From: Thomasclavelia ramosa DSM 1402
GTDB lineage: Bacteria; Bacillota_I; Bacilli_A; Erysipelotrichales; Coprobacillaceae
Assembly (NCBI RefSeq): GCF_014131695.1
Contig: NZ_CP036346.1
Span: forward strand, 3,162,001 to 3,226,000
Direction: 5' to 3'
DNA: 64,000 nt
Shown: positions 1 through 8,021 of the stretch, piece after piece
Layout: each line of letters begins with the position of its first letter
Position numbering within the stretch: position 1 is the first letter of the stretch
Notes under the pieces: generated by a model
What the model saw: only the letters and a program-made list of their open reading frames with translations
What the model was told of the DNA's origin: nothing
Databases searched by the model: none
Translations under genes and position numbers: made by a program

Positions 1-19
1 TACCTTCAAAAATAGCCAT
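1..19 (-). CDS. 5' end of a gene, probably dapA (4-hydroxy-tetrahydrodipicolinate synthase)
   Basis: Only the first six codons are in the window (MAIFEG), behind a strong AGGAGG site with a 7-base spacer. The start resembles clostridial DapA proteins, which often begin M-x-IF-x-G. The gene sits directly behind a lysine-riboswitch-controlled ACT-domain gene, so a lysine-pathway enzyme fits. The identification rests on six residues plus context and is an inference. Confidence 0.4.
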
Positions 20-28
20 AATTTCCTC

Positions 29-499
29 CTATATATTTAAGCCAAAAGCTTCATCTAATTTTTTCATTGCTAATTCTTTGTGTTTCTTATCAACAATAAA
101 CGAGATTGTTCGTTTAGAGGTTGTTACTTGATAAAAATGAATGTTGTTATCCCCTAAAATAGTAAATACTTTAGCCGCTGCCCCAGGGGTCGTTTCTAGT
201 AATTTTCCCCCAACTGCAATTTTAAAATATTTACGATTAGTCGCAATTTCTAATTGCTTAACCTCATCTTTTAATCTCATAATTGCATCATTAAGATTCT
301 TTTGATATTTTTCATCAAGTGTAATCTCAATTTGCATCGCATCTTCAATCATTACTTGAGAAATCATATCTACATTTACCCCACACTCACTCAAGATTGT
401 AAATATCTTGGCAATAATCATTGGGTGTTTAGGAACATTTCTAAGTTGTAATTGAATAATATTTTCTTCGTAGCTCACTGCATCAATAATATTTTCCAT
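29..499 (-). CDS. free-standing ACT-domain protein, aspartokinase regulatory-domain type
   Basis: About 156 residues made of two ACT-like halves (roughly 15-85 and 90-155), matching the C-terminal regulatory part of aspartate kinase, including a block like 'KIAVGGKLLETTPGAAAKVF'. No amino-kinase catalytic domain is attached. In the family these domains bind lysine or threonine. The start is the second of two adjacent Met codons (499), 7 bases from AAGGAG; the first (502) is only 4 bases away. It lies behind a lysine riboswitch and ahead of a probable dapA, so it most likely tunes lysine/aspartate-family synthesis. A similar separate small subunit exists in Bacillus aspartokinase II, but there it comes from an internal start in the kinase gene. 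Confidence 0.75.
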   Translation of the reverse strand: MENIIDAVSYEENIIQLQLRNVPKHPMIIAKIFTILSECGVNVDMISQVMIEDAMQIEITLDEKYQKNLNDAIMRLKDEVKQLEIATNRKYFKIAVGGKLLETTPGAAAKVFTILGDNNIHFYQVTTSKRTISFIVDKKHKELAMKKLDEAFGLNI

Positions 500-522
500 C
501 ATTGTTCTCCTTTACAAAAAAA

Positions 523-545
523 GTTGCAATGAGTATCATTGCAAC
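523..545 (-). terminator. intrinsic terminator of the lysine riboswitch
   Basis: A 10-bp perfect stem (GTTGCAATGA/TCATTGCAAC, 3-base loop) is followed on the minus strand by seven U and then the ribosome site of the ACT gene. It is the natural expression platform for the aptamer just upstream. Confidence 0.85.
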
Positions 546-561
546 ATAAACAGCGTATGAA

Positions 562-730
562 CAATGATAGCTCACCATTATCTATTGATAATGACAGTCT
601 TATAGATCTTCACTATAAGCCCAGAGGATAAACGCATGCAATCATTTATCTCTTCGGCGAACGCTCCTCCCTTTTTACCTGGTTTGCATCTTATGGTAAA
701 AACTTCTTAACAATTCGCGCCTCTATCTAA
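562..730 (-). promoter_or_regulatory. lysine riboswitch (L box)
   Basis: Read on the minus strand, the region holds the L-box landmarks in order: AGATAGAGGCGCGAA near 730-713, GGGAGGAGCGTTCGCCGAAG near 673-652, CTCTGGGCT, GACTGTC, and a closing GGTGAGCTATC near 577-567. The aptamer is followed by an intrinsic terminator, so high lysine should switch off the downstream ACT/dapA unit. Confidence 0.9.
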
Positions 731-741
731 TATCTGTTTAC

Positions 742-770
742 AATATATCACAATAGATATCATATTACAA
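742..770 (-). promoter_or_regulatory. promoter of the lysine-riboswitch operon
   Basis: TTGTAA (770-765) and TATATT (747-742) are separated by 17 bp, placing a transcript start a few bases before the aptamer. The stretch from here to the symporter terminator (771-943) is AT-rich and I see no gene in it. Confidence 0.6.
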
Positions 771-943
771 TACCAATTATACCGCTTTAACCAGTGTTTT
801 TATATAAAAACATGCTCATTTTTGGCTTTATCAATAATTTATATGAAACAAAATCATAAAAATGTCAAAATTATACAAATAAAGAAAAATAACTATTCTT
901 GATTATTTTTCCAGATAGATTGTTTTCACTAAAATATGAACAT

Positions 944-973
944 AAAAAAGCTATGAATTTATCTTCATAGCTT
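944..973 (-). terminator. terminator of the symporter gene
   Basis: A 10-bp stem (AAGCTATGAA/TTCATAGCTT) sits just after the symporter stop and is followed on the minus strand by a U run. Confidence 0.8.
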
Positions 974-979
974 CTATTT

Positions 980-2314
980 TTAAATTATTTCTAAATCCGG
1001 CTGTCCGATTGTTTCATTATTATAAACAGCAAGGTCTAATTCATTTTCACTTCGGGCAACTAACATTGCAGCACTAGCGGCACCAACAACATTAGTTGCT
1101 GTTCTTGCCATATCTACAATACTTGAAATAGGTGCTAATAAAACAATAATTTCAATCGGTAAGCCTGCTGAAGCAAATAATGCAGTAGCAGTAATGGTTG
1201 CAGTACCAGGCACCCCAACAGTTCCAATTGATACTACTACAGCTAAAACAATTAAAAATATATACTGGCCGATTGAATAATCAATCCCCAAAACATTTAT
1301 TGCGAAGACTGCTAATAAAACTGGCCAAATTCCTGCACATCCCGGCATACCTAGATTAGCCCCTAAACTAGCTACAAATGAAGCAACATCTTCATTAACT
1401 CCTAGTTTCTTTGTAAGTTGTCTAACAGTGACAGGAATTGTCCCAATACTACTTTGAGAAGTGAATGCTACTACCCCAGCCGGCCAAATTCCTTTAAAGA
1501 AATTAAGCGGATTTAACTTTCCTACCACCTTTAATAAAACACTGGTTACCCCAAAAATTTGGATTATACTCAATAAATATGCTAATCCTAAGACGCTCAA
1601 TAGCGGAATCAGATCACTTAGAGCACTCTTGCTTACTGCACGTGCAATCAATGCTAATACAGCATACGGTGTAAAGCTAATAACAAAGTTAACAACCTCT
1701 CCCATCACACGATTTCCGGCATCTATAAAATGCTTAAACGGTAAAACAGCTTTTTGCTGATTACGGGCAATCTTATTGTAGGCAATCGCAACAATTACAG
1801 CGAAAATTACAATAGGTACTACTTCGCCATTTACCCAACTGTTAGCCAAATTGCTTGGAAATAAATTAATGATCGTATCGATGAATGCCGGAACTTCCAC
1901 CGCTTTATAATCACTTGCCAATTGATAATTTATGCCACTTCCAACTTTAGTTACTACTGCTAAGGTCAGTGTTATAGTACTAGCTAGTAGGGTGTTTAAT
2001 AATAAAAATATTATCGCTTTGGCACTTATTTTCTTTAATTTGATCGATGTTCCTAAATTTGTAATACTTGAAATAATACTGAATAATAATAGCGGGATAA
2101 CGATCGCTAAGATCAAATGCGAATAAATCGTTCCGATTGCTTCTAAATACAAATAATGTCCTTTAAAAATCAATCCTACGGCTACCCCAAAAACTAATCC
2201 TAAAATAGTTAAAAGCCCAAAATCATACTTCTTCACTTTACCTAGAAAATAGATAATTGCGAAGAAAACACCTGCAAGAAGCACGGCTCCTAATTCAAAA
2301 ATATTTATATTCAT
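980..2314 (-). CDS. dicarboxylate/amino-acid:cation symporter, possibly a cystine importer
   Basis: 444 residues with about eight hydrophobic segments plus re-entrant hairpins, the DAACS/GltP layout. Family landmarks are the Ser-rich hairpin 'SQSSIGTIPVT' near 285-297, 'GANLGMPGCAG', and the late 'DMARTATNVVGAA' block where the substrate-binding Asp/Arg/Asn lie. In the membrane it would import a dicarboxylate or amino acid with Na+ or H+. The gene stands alone between two terminators. A short upstream ORF with tandem Cys codons suggests cystine/cysteine control, which would point to a TcyP-like cystine symporter; the substrate is inferred only from that. Confidence 0.8.
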   Translation of the reverse strand: MNINIFELGAVLLAGVFFAIIYFLGKVKKYDFGLLTILGLVFGVAVGLIFKGHYLYLEAIGTIYSHLILAIVIPLLLFSIISSITNLGTSIKLKKISAKAIIFLLLNTLLASTITLTLAVVTKVGSGINYQLASDYKAVEVPAFIDTIINLFPSNLANSWVNGEVVPIVIFAVIVAIAYNKIARNQQKAVLPFKHFIDAGNRVMGEVVNFVISFTPYAVLALIARAVSKSALSDLIPLLSVLGLAYLLSIIQIFGVTSVLLKVVGKLNPLNFFKGIWPAGVVAFTSQSSIGTIPVTVRQLTKKLGVNEDVASFVASLGANLGMPGCAGIWPVLLAVFAINVLGIDYSIGQYIFLIVLAVVVSIGTVGVPGTATITATALFASAGLPIEIIVLLAPISSIVDMARTATNVVGAASAAMLVARSENELDLAVYNNETIGQPDLEII

Positions 2315-2356
2315 TTAACTGTCCTCTTTCCTTAATAAATTTATTTAACAACATTA

Positions 2357-2431
2357 TTAATTATGACAACAGCCATACATTCGTTCCCATTCAAAAATCT
2401 TTTTATTTTTTAATATCTTTACGGAAATCAT
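2357..2431 (-). CDS. candidate 24-residue leader peptide with Cys-Cys near its end
   Basis: The ORF starts ATG at 2431 behind AGAGGGA and ends TAA at 2357, 42 bases before the symporter start. It begins MISVKILKN and ends RMYGCCHN. A sigma-A-type promoter lies 30-65 bp upstream, so it should be the first translated element of the symporter mRNA. Tandem Cys codons next to the stop are typical of amino-acid-responsive leaders. I see no strong terminator between it and the symporter, so any control would be through translation coupling or an AU-rich stem. Confidence 0.5.
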   Translation of the reverse strand: MISVKILKNKKIFEWERMYGCCHN

Positions 2432-2467
2432 CCTATCCCTCTTTTCCTACTATATTAGTATGATATA

Positions 2468-2496
2468 AATTTATACTATTGCTGGACAAATGTCAA
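2468..2496 (-). promoter_or_regulatory. promoter of the leader peptide/symporter transcript
   Basis: Perfect TTGACA (2496-2491) with a 17-bp spacer to TAAATT (2473-2468). Confidence 0.65.
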
Positions 2497-2505
2497 GAAT
2501 AATGA

Positions 2506-2534
2506 AAAGTTCTTAGCAAAAGCTTAAGAACTTT
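2506..2534 (-). terminator. weak terminator after the acetyltransferase gene
   Basis: An 11-bp near-perfect stem (AAGTTCTTAAG/CTAAGAACTT) with a short U run lies directly after the acetyltransferase stop on the minus strand. Confidence 0.5.
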
Positions 2535-2540
2535 ATAAAA

Positions 2541-3089
2541 TCATATCTTCTTTTTTAGTTGACATGGATTGCCATAAGCTAGTACGTTAGCAGGAACATC
2601 TTTAGTTACCACACTGCCTGCTCCAATAACGCTATTATCGCCAATCGTAACTCCTGGTAAAATAGTACAGTTTCCACCAATCCAAACATTATTCCCAATG
2701 GTAACTGCTTTCCCAAATTCAATTTCTTTTAAACGCTCTTGTGGATCGATTGAATGACAGGCAGTATATATTTGGGTATGTGGACCAATCAGAGTATTAT
2801 CACCGATCTTAATTTCACAAACATCTAAAAACACACAGCCGTAATTAATCATAACATCTTTTCCCAAATAGATATTACAGCCATAATCACATTGAAATGG
2901 CGGATGAATCCAAAAATTACCGCTTGTATTAATAATTTTTTTCATTAAGCGGCTTCGCATATTATATACATGAAAACACCTTTTATTATACCTATGCAAA
3001 CGCCGCGCTGTCTTATCATACATATAGATCAGTTTTAAATCTCGGGGATTATAAATTTCTCCCGCTCTCATCTTTTCAAACTCACTCAT
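2541..3089 (-). CDS. maltose/galactoside O-acetyltransferase family protein (hexapeptide repeat)
   Basis: 182 residues, the usual length for Maa/LacA proteins. It has the N-terminal 'KMRAGEIY' mac domain, left-handed beta-helix hexapeptides from about 65 on, and the catalytic His in 'TACHSIDP' (His112). It would transfer acetyl from acetyl-CoA to a hydroxyl of a sugar in the cytoplasm. It ends with the usual 'GNPCQLKKKI' tail. The gene is single and its true acceptor cannot be read from sequence. Confidence 0.85.
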   Translation of the reverse strand: MSEFEKMRAGEIYNPRDLKLIYMYDKTARRLHRYNKRCFHVYNMRSRLMKKIINTSGNFWIHPPFQCDYGCNIYLGKDVMINYGCVFLDVCEIKIGDNTLIGPHTQIYTACHSIDPQERLKEIEFGKAVTIGNNVWIGGNCTILPGVTIGDNSVIGAGSVVTKDVPANVLAYGNPCQLKKKI

Positions 3090-3182
3090 TTTATCACCTA
3101 CTTGTTATCATCATAACATATAATCTATACCTCAATTACTAGTATATAAAATTGAAGTGAATCCCCTCGTCAGTATAATCCT

Positions 3183-5159
3183 CTACTTATCTTTAATAAT
3201 ACTTTTACTACACTGGTATGTGATGATAAAATAACCACCATAAATAATAACTAAAAAGATTCCAGTCGTTATAATAGCATCAAATACATTAGCCTGATTA
3301 AATGTTTGCAGCATTATATTGCAAACCTGGATACCAAAAATTGAATGAATCAATGCTAAGATAAGCGGGAAAGCAAAATAAACAGCTATTTGCTTAAATA
3401 AAGAACGATTAATCATTTTTTCATCAACACCAACGTTCCTTAAAATCTGATATTTTCCTTTATTATCAATGCTTTGTGACAACTCTTTGAGTGCCAAGAT
3501 AGCAGCACAAGAAATCAAAAATACAATTCCTATATATAAACCAATAAAGATAACCATAGCTCCCATAGACACACTACTACTTGAAATTTGAATTCTTGTA
3601 TTAATCAATAAGACATCAGAGCTATAACTGTGCATTTTTTCATCTACTTCGTTTCTTGTATCCTGATCATTTGCAGCATAATTACCCACTAAATAACTAT
3701 CAGCAGGAATAAAATTACTAACCGCTTCATCTGGAACAATATACACTCCCATACACATATGACTAGACTGCATTGATAAAAAACCATTTTGACATTTATC
3801 AAATTTACTCTGATATATCTTTCCGTTTAACTCAATAGCTGGTTTTTCTTTAAGAAATTGATTTCGACTAAACATTAAATTTTCATAATTCCCCATTACA
3901 ACATATTCGTCTTTTAAATCATAAGTTGGTAAATTATATATTTTAGCCAATTTATTATAATCACTAAGTTTAATAATATCTTCACAATTATTCAAATAAC
4001 TTTCACTTACATCTTTAAAGGCACTGCCAAAAGTATCTCTATATGTCAATTGTGAAGTACGATAAGTCATAAATGTATAAATGTTTTTTAAATCATCTAA
4101 TCCTATTTGCTTTTGAGACAAATATTTTGTAATTGATAAATTATCAACACTTACATCTTTTTGCATTTGAATATCAACTGGAGCTAACTCATTTATCTCT
4201 TCTGTTGCAGAATTATTTAACGCAAAAGCACTTGAAAAAATACAGATTGTTAAAAAAAGCATTAAACAAATTACCGTTGTTGAAAGTACTGTTGTATTAA
4301 TCTTACTACTAATTTGTTTAACCGTAAAACTATTTAAATTTTTGAAATAATAATTTTTAGATGCCATAACAAATTTTAAAATCAAACCTGAAATAGACCA
4401 ATAGATTAAAAACGTTGCGACAGCACCATAAATCATTTGGAAAAGCACTGAGCTGCTGTTCGTTAAATTACCAGCTCCTGCGGTAACGTTATAATAAGCA
4501 TAACTTAATAATACAACAGCACCAATAAAGATCCCTATACAAAGATAGGTATTCTTTAATTTAACTTCTTCATTTTGTCTATTTGCTGTCAATAATTTAA
4601 TTAATTGTTGGCGATTTACTTGAATCGTATTAAAAACCATAACCAGAAGATACATAATCCCAAAATAAATCATTGTTTTTATCCACGCACTTAAAGAGAA
4701 AACAAATGTAAATTTAGTCATGTCTGCTTCAAACATATTAGCTACAACAATCGACATTACTTGAGATAGAGCGACTCCTAAGACTAAACCAATTACTAAT
4801 GAAATCAAACCAATTGTTATAGTTTCAACTAATAGTATTTTAGAAATCTGTTTTTTTGACATTCCTAATATCATATATATCCCAAACTCTTTTTTTCTTC
4901 GCTTCATTAAAAATTGATTTGCATAGACAATTAAAAACCCTAATATAAATGAAACAAATACACTTACGCCTGACAACACATTATTCATTAGTTTAATAAT
5001 ATCTTTAGTTGAACTATTTAGTTTCAGCATAACTGTTTGGCTTTCCAAAGAATTGAAGATATAAAAGATTGCCACTCCAAGGATTAATGTAAAAAAATAG
5101 ATTGCATAATCTTTAAAACTTTTTCTAATATTCTTTAATGAAAGATTAAATAACATCAC
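3183..5159 (-). CDS. BceB-type ABC transporter permease (antimicrobial peptide resistance)
   Basis: 658 residues with the FtsX/MacB-type layout of BceB: one N-terminal membrane segment, three more, a second group, then a large outside domain of roughly 200 residues (about 320-525) before the last three segments. Motif 'KRRKKEFGIYMILGMSKKQI' is the family's cytoplasmic loop. With the ATPase it forms the transporter that senses and removes cell-wall-active peptides such as bacitracin or lantibiotics. It overlaps the ATPase gene by 14 bp. The peptide recognised is not predictable. Confidence 0.88.
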   Translation of the reverse strand: MMLFNLSLKNIRKSFKDYAIYFFTLILGVAIFYIFNSLESQTVMLKLNSSTKDIIKLMNNVLSGVSVFVSFILGFLIVYANQFLMKRRKKEFGIYMILGMSKKQISKILLVETITIGLISLVIGLVLGVALSQVMSIVVANMFEADMTKFTFVFSLSAWIKTMIYFGIMYLLVMVFNTIQVNRQQLIKLLTANRQNEEVKLKNTYLCIGIFIGAVVLLSYAYYNVTAGAGNLTNSSSVLFQMIYGAVATFLIYWSISGLILKFVMASKNYYFKNLNSFTVKQISSKINTTVLSTTVICLMLFLTICIFSSAFALNNSATEEINELAPVDIQMQKDVSVDNLSITKYLSQKQIGLDDLKNIYTFMTYRTSQLTYRDTFGSAFKDVSESYLNNCEDIIKLSDYNKLAKIYNLPTYDLKDEYVVMGNYENLMFSRNQFLKEKPAIELNGKIYQSKFDKCQNGFLSMQSSHMCMGVYIVPDEAVSNFIPADSYLVGNYAANDQDTRNEVDEKMHSYSSDVLLINTRIQISSSSVSMGAMVIFIGLYIGIVFLISCAAILALKELSQSIDNKGKYQILRNVGVDEKMINRSLFKQIAVYFAFPLILALIHSIFGIQVCNIMLQTFNQANVFDAIITTGIFLVIIYGGYFIITYQCSKSIIKDK

Positions 5160-5913
5160 TTACATCGCCCCCAAGCAAAGAAACAACATCAATAATTTTA
5201 TCAAAAAATTGTTTACGAGTAGCTTCACCTCGATTAAATTGATTAAAGACCTTTCCATCTTTGATAAAAATCACTTTAGAAGCATAGCTGGCACTAAAAG
5301 CATCATGAGTTACCATTAGAATCGTTGTTTGATAGTCTTGATTTAATCTTTGAAGTCGTTCTAATAACATTTTAGAACTTTTAGAATCTAACGCTCCAGT
5401 AGGCTCATCTGCTAAAACAAGTTTAGGATTTGTAACAATGGCCCGCGCACTAGCTACACGCTGTTTTTGTCCTCCAGACATTTCATAAGGATATTTATTT
5501 AAAATATCTTCAATATCTAATTTTCTTGCAACAACTTTTATTTGCTGTTCAATTGCTTTAGCTTTAAAATTTTGAATTTGTAAAGCCAAAGCAATATTTT
5601 CATAAGCTGTTAGCGTATCTAATAAATTAAAATCTTGAAAAATAAATCCTAGTTCTTCACGTCTAAACCTATTTAGATCATTACCTTTAAGTTTTGTAAT
5701 ATCCTGACCTTCAATATAAATATGACCACTTGTAACTTTATCAATAGTTGAAATAACATTCAGTAGTGTAGTTTTCCCTGAACCACTAGCCCCCATGATA
5801 GCAATAAATTCACCTTTATCAACATTCATTGAAATATTGCTGATAGCTTTAGTAAGATTACTCTTATTTCCATAATATTTACTAATATTTTCAATCGTTA
5901 GAATATTTTCCAT
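5146..5913 (-). CDS. BceA-type ABC transporter ATPase
   Basis: 255 residues. Walker [10 protein letters not shown] at 41-49, Q-loop near 93, signature SGGQKQR at 146-152, Walker B 'LVLADE' at 165-170 and the switch His in 'MVTHD'. This is the MacB/LolD-like subfamily that pairs with BceB. The start sits behind AAAGGAG. It has its own promoter region (5937-6000) carrying the same dyad as the regulator promoter, so transporter expression is probably induced by the adjacent response regulator. Confidence 0.9.
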   Translation of the reverse strand: MENILTIENISKYYGNKSNLTKAISNISMNVDKGEFIAIMGASGSGKTTLLNVISTIDKVTSGHIYIEGQDITKLKGNDLNRFRREELGFIFQDFNLLDTLTAYENIALALQIQNFKAKAIEQQIKVVARKLDIEDILNKYPYEMSGGQKQRVASARAIVTNPKLVLADEPTGALDSKSSKMLLERLQRLNQDYQTTILMVTHDAFSASYASKVIFIKDGKVFNQFNRGEATRKQFFDKIIDVVSLLGGDVSDVI

Positions 5914-5936
5914 AATCTTTTCTCCTTTACAATTAA

Positions 5937-6000
5937 ATTATAGAAAAAAGGCGGTCTTGGTAACATCGAAATAACTTACATCACCTTACAACCTTGTAAT
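5937..6000 (-). promoter_or_regulatory. candidate BceR-type operator and promoter of the transporter genes
   Basis: TATAAT at 5942-5937 is preceded upstream by three half-sites at 10-bp steps: CTTACA 5975-5980, CTTACA 5985-5990 and TGTAAT 5995-6000, giving the dyad CTTACA-N4-TGTAAT. The same dyad lies before the regulator gene. The sites overlap the last codons of the sensor kinase gene. Confidence 0.55.
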
Positions 6001-6991
6001 ATTGCTCATCATTAAAAGAAATTGTTACTTTCGTATACTCACTATATTTAGATTCAATTATAATCTTATGACCTAATTTATCACATAATCGCTTAACAAT
6101 ATATAAGCCCATCCCCGTAGAACTAGAAACAAGACGCCCGTTTTCACCAGTAAATGATTTTTCAAATACTCTCGTTAGATCACTAGTCTTGATTCCCAGA
6201 CCATTATCAATTATTTCTAAAGCAATATTATTCCTTCTAATCACATTAAAAGCTATTTTACACTTATCTGTACGCCGATATTTAATACTATTACTAACAA
6301 TTTGATTAATAATAAATTCTAGCCACTTGCTATCGCTTAAAACAGAACAATTAACTTGACCGATTTCGATCTTAATATTTTGATACAATAAACTATCTTG
6401 GTTCTTCTTAATAACATTTCTAATAATTGTTCCTAATTCACATTGTTTAATCAAATAATCTTTCTCACTACTATCTTGTCGGGCATAATATAAAACTTGT
6501 TCTACATAATTTTCAATTCGACTAACTTGATCCTTTAGTTTTCTTTCATTATGTTCATGATTATGAATCATCAACTTTACACTAGAAATTGGTAATTTAA
6601 CTTCATGAATCCATAATTCAATATATTCTTTAAAATTCTTAAGATTATCTTGATAAGTCTCAATCTCCTCATACATTGACTTATCAATCTCATACAATGC
6701 CTCATATAAAATCTTTCCTTCTAGAAAATCAGGCTGAGCAATCAATTCTGTAATTAAACATTTTTTATCTAATTGATTTAATTTAATGCGAAAATTATTA
6801 TAGAAAGCATGTTTTTGATAATAATCATATCCAATAAGCAAACCACTAAATAAAAGCATAACTAAAACAATAGCATAAATTAATGCATTTGAAACTTTAA
6901 ACATCAATAAGAAGAATAGCACGCTCACAATCATAATTATTAATAAAACTAGATAGGCCAGTCTATCTAGTAAGTATTCTTTTATTCTCAT
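5981..6991 (-). CDS. BceS-type intramembrane-sensing histidine kinase
   Basis: 336 residues with two close N-terminal membrane helices (about 11-30 and 36-55) and almost no outside loop, the hallmark of BceS-like kinases that sense through their ABC partner. Phospho-acceptor His129 in 'WIHEVKLPIS', N box 'NSIKYR', G boxes 'DNGLGI' and 'GMGLYIV'. It overlaps the regulator gene by 4 bp (ATGA). It lies between the regulator and the transporter genes, the standard order for this module. Confidence 0.9.
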   Translation of the reverse strand: MRIKEYLLDRLAYLVLLIIMIVSVLFFLLMFKVSNALIYAIVLVMLLFSGLLIGYDYYQKHAFYNNFRIKLNQLDKKCLITELIAQPDFLEGKILYEALYEIDKSMYEEIETYQDNLKNFKEYIELWIHEVKLPISSVKLMIHNHEHNERKLKDQVSRIENYVEQVLYYARQDSSEKDYLIKQCELGTIIRNVIKKNQDSLLYQNIKIEIGQVNCSVLSDSKWLEFIINQIVSNSIKYRRTDKCKIAFNVIRRNNIALEIIDNGLGIKTSDLTRVFEKSFTGENGRLVSSSTGMGLYIVKRLCDKLGHKIIIESKYSEYTKVTISFNDEQYYKVVR

Positions 6992-7647
6992 ATTAACATA
7001 TACCCCTGATCTCTCCTTGTTTCAATCACATCAAAAAGGCCAATCTTTTCAAGTCTTTTTCTTAGTCTAGTCATATTAACTGTCAAAGTATTATCATCAA
7101 TAAATTTATCCGTACCCCATAGATAATTCATAATATCATCACGAGTTACGATTTTCCCTTGATTCATAAGAAGATAATAAAAAATTCCCATCTCATTTTT
7201 AGATAACAATAATTCCTGATCATCTTTTTCTAACGTACTTTTCATCAAATTAACCCTAATATTTTGATAAGTCAGTTTTGGTTCAGCTTTATGGAGTCGC
7301 TTAAAAACAGCTTCAATATGCAGTAATAAAATCGTTGGATTATATGGTTTAGTAATATAATCATCAGCACCATAGCTTAATGCAAGAATTTCATCGATCT
7401 CACTATCTTTACTTGTAACCATAATAACTGGAATAGTTGATTTTTCTCTTAATTTTTTTAATAGCTGCTGTCCATTCAAAAATGGAATCTTAATATCTAA
7501 TAGAATCAAATCTGGATCTATTACTAAAATCTCTTCTAACGCATTTTTAAAATCTTTTAGAATGATTCCTTGGTAACCATTATTATCTAATAAAACTTTT
7601 AATTCTTCTCGTAATTCTAAATCATCTTCAATAATTAATATTTTCAT
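6988..7647 (-). CDS. BceR-type response regulator (OmpR family)
   Basis: 219 residues from the Met that follows GAGGAG by 6 bases (7647); an upstream in-frame start at 7674 lacks a good site. Receiver domain 1-115 with acidic pair Asp8/Asp9 and phospho-acceptor Asp51 ('LLDIKIP'), winged-helix DNA-binding domain about 125-219. It should activate both its own promoter and the transporter promoter when the kinase signals peptide stress. Confidence 0.9.
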   Translation of the reverse strand: MKILIIEDDLELREELKVLLDNNGYQGIILKDFKNALEEILVIDPDLILLDIKIPFLNGQQLLKKLREKSTIPVIMVTSKDSEIDEILALSYGADDYITKPYNPTILLLHIEAVFKRLHKAEPKLTYQNIRVNLMKSTLEKDDQELLLSKNEMGIFYYLLMNQGKIVTRDDIMNYLWGTDKFIDDNTLTVNMTRLRKRLEKIGLFDVIETRRDQGYMLI

Positions 7648-7665
7648 AACGATCTCCTCTTTTTT

Positions 7666-7714
7666 ATTATACACAATTATTTTTTATTACATAGTTATCT
7701 TACAAAGATGTAAG
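7666..7714 (-). promoter_or_regulatory. promoter and candidate operator of the Bce-type regulator gene
   Basis: TATAAT at 7671-7666, with the perfect dyad CTTACA-AAGA-TGTAAG at 7699-7714 upstream. The dyad matches the one before the transporter genes. Confidence 0.55.
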
Positions 7715-7766
7715 TTATTATTATCTCATTTTTTAGTTAGAAAAATTCGCTACGATAATTTTAAAA

Positions 7767-7797
7767 CAAAAAAAGACATAGGATAAATCCTATGTCT
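7767..7797 (-). terminator. strong minus-strand terminator with no annotated gene before it
   Basis: A 10-bp perfect stem (AGACATAGGA/TCCTATGTCT, 4-base loop) is followed on the minus strand by seven U. The next gene upstream is divergent, so it must end an unannotated minus-strand transcript or protect the bce promoter from read-through. Confidence 0.75.
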
Positions 7798-7887
7798 CAA
7801 TCATATAATTACTAAATATCGTTATTAGTGTAGAATTTCTATTTAACAGTTTTAATTTATAAATAAGTAAGTTATTTAATGATTATA
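7767..7887 (-). ncRNA. candidate small RNA or non-coding transcript
   Basis: A minus-strand TATAAT (7887-7882) with a TTGATA 19 bp further upstream (7912-7907) precedes the strong terminator at 7767-7797. This would give a transcript of about 110 bases. No coding frame with a ribosome site was found inside. The promoter spacing is not ideal, so this is tentative. Confidence 0.3.
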
Positions 7888-7911
7888 TCATATTTAATTG
7901 TATAAATATCA

Positions 7912-7945
7912 ATCAAATTATGATATTAGGTATCAAATTATGATA
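7912..7945. promoter_or_regulatory. tandem dyad operator, two ATCA-AATTA-TGAT copies 20 bp apart
   Basis: ATCAAATTATGAT at 7912-7924 and TATCAAATTATGATA at 7931-7945 have centres exactly 20 bp apart, two helical turns. They lie between the plus-strand surface-protein promoter and the minus-strand transcript. The regulator is not identifiable. Confidence 0.5.
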
Positions 7946-7960
7946 CTTACCATCAGTTTT

Positions 7961-7974
7961 TGTAATCGCTTTCA
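7961..7974 (+). promoter_or_regulatory. catabolite-responsive element (CcpA site)
   Basis: TGTAATCGCTTTCA fits the cre consensus (TGWAANCGNTNWCA, read as its complement) at every defined position. It lies about 48 bp before the surface-protein start codon, so that gene is probably under carbon catabolite control. Confidence 0.7.
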
Positions 7975-8021
7975 TAAAGCCGCTGTGATAAAATATTTAT
8001 AATGAAGGAGGGAAAAAAGAA

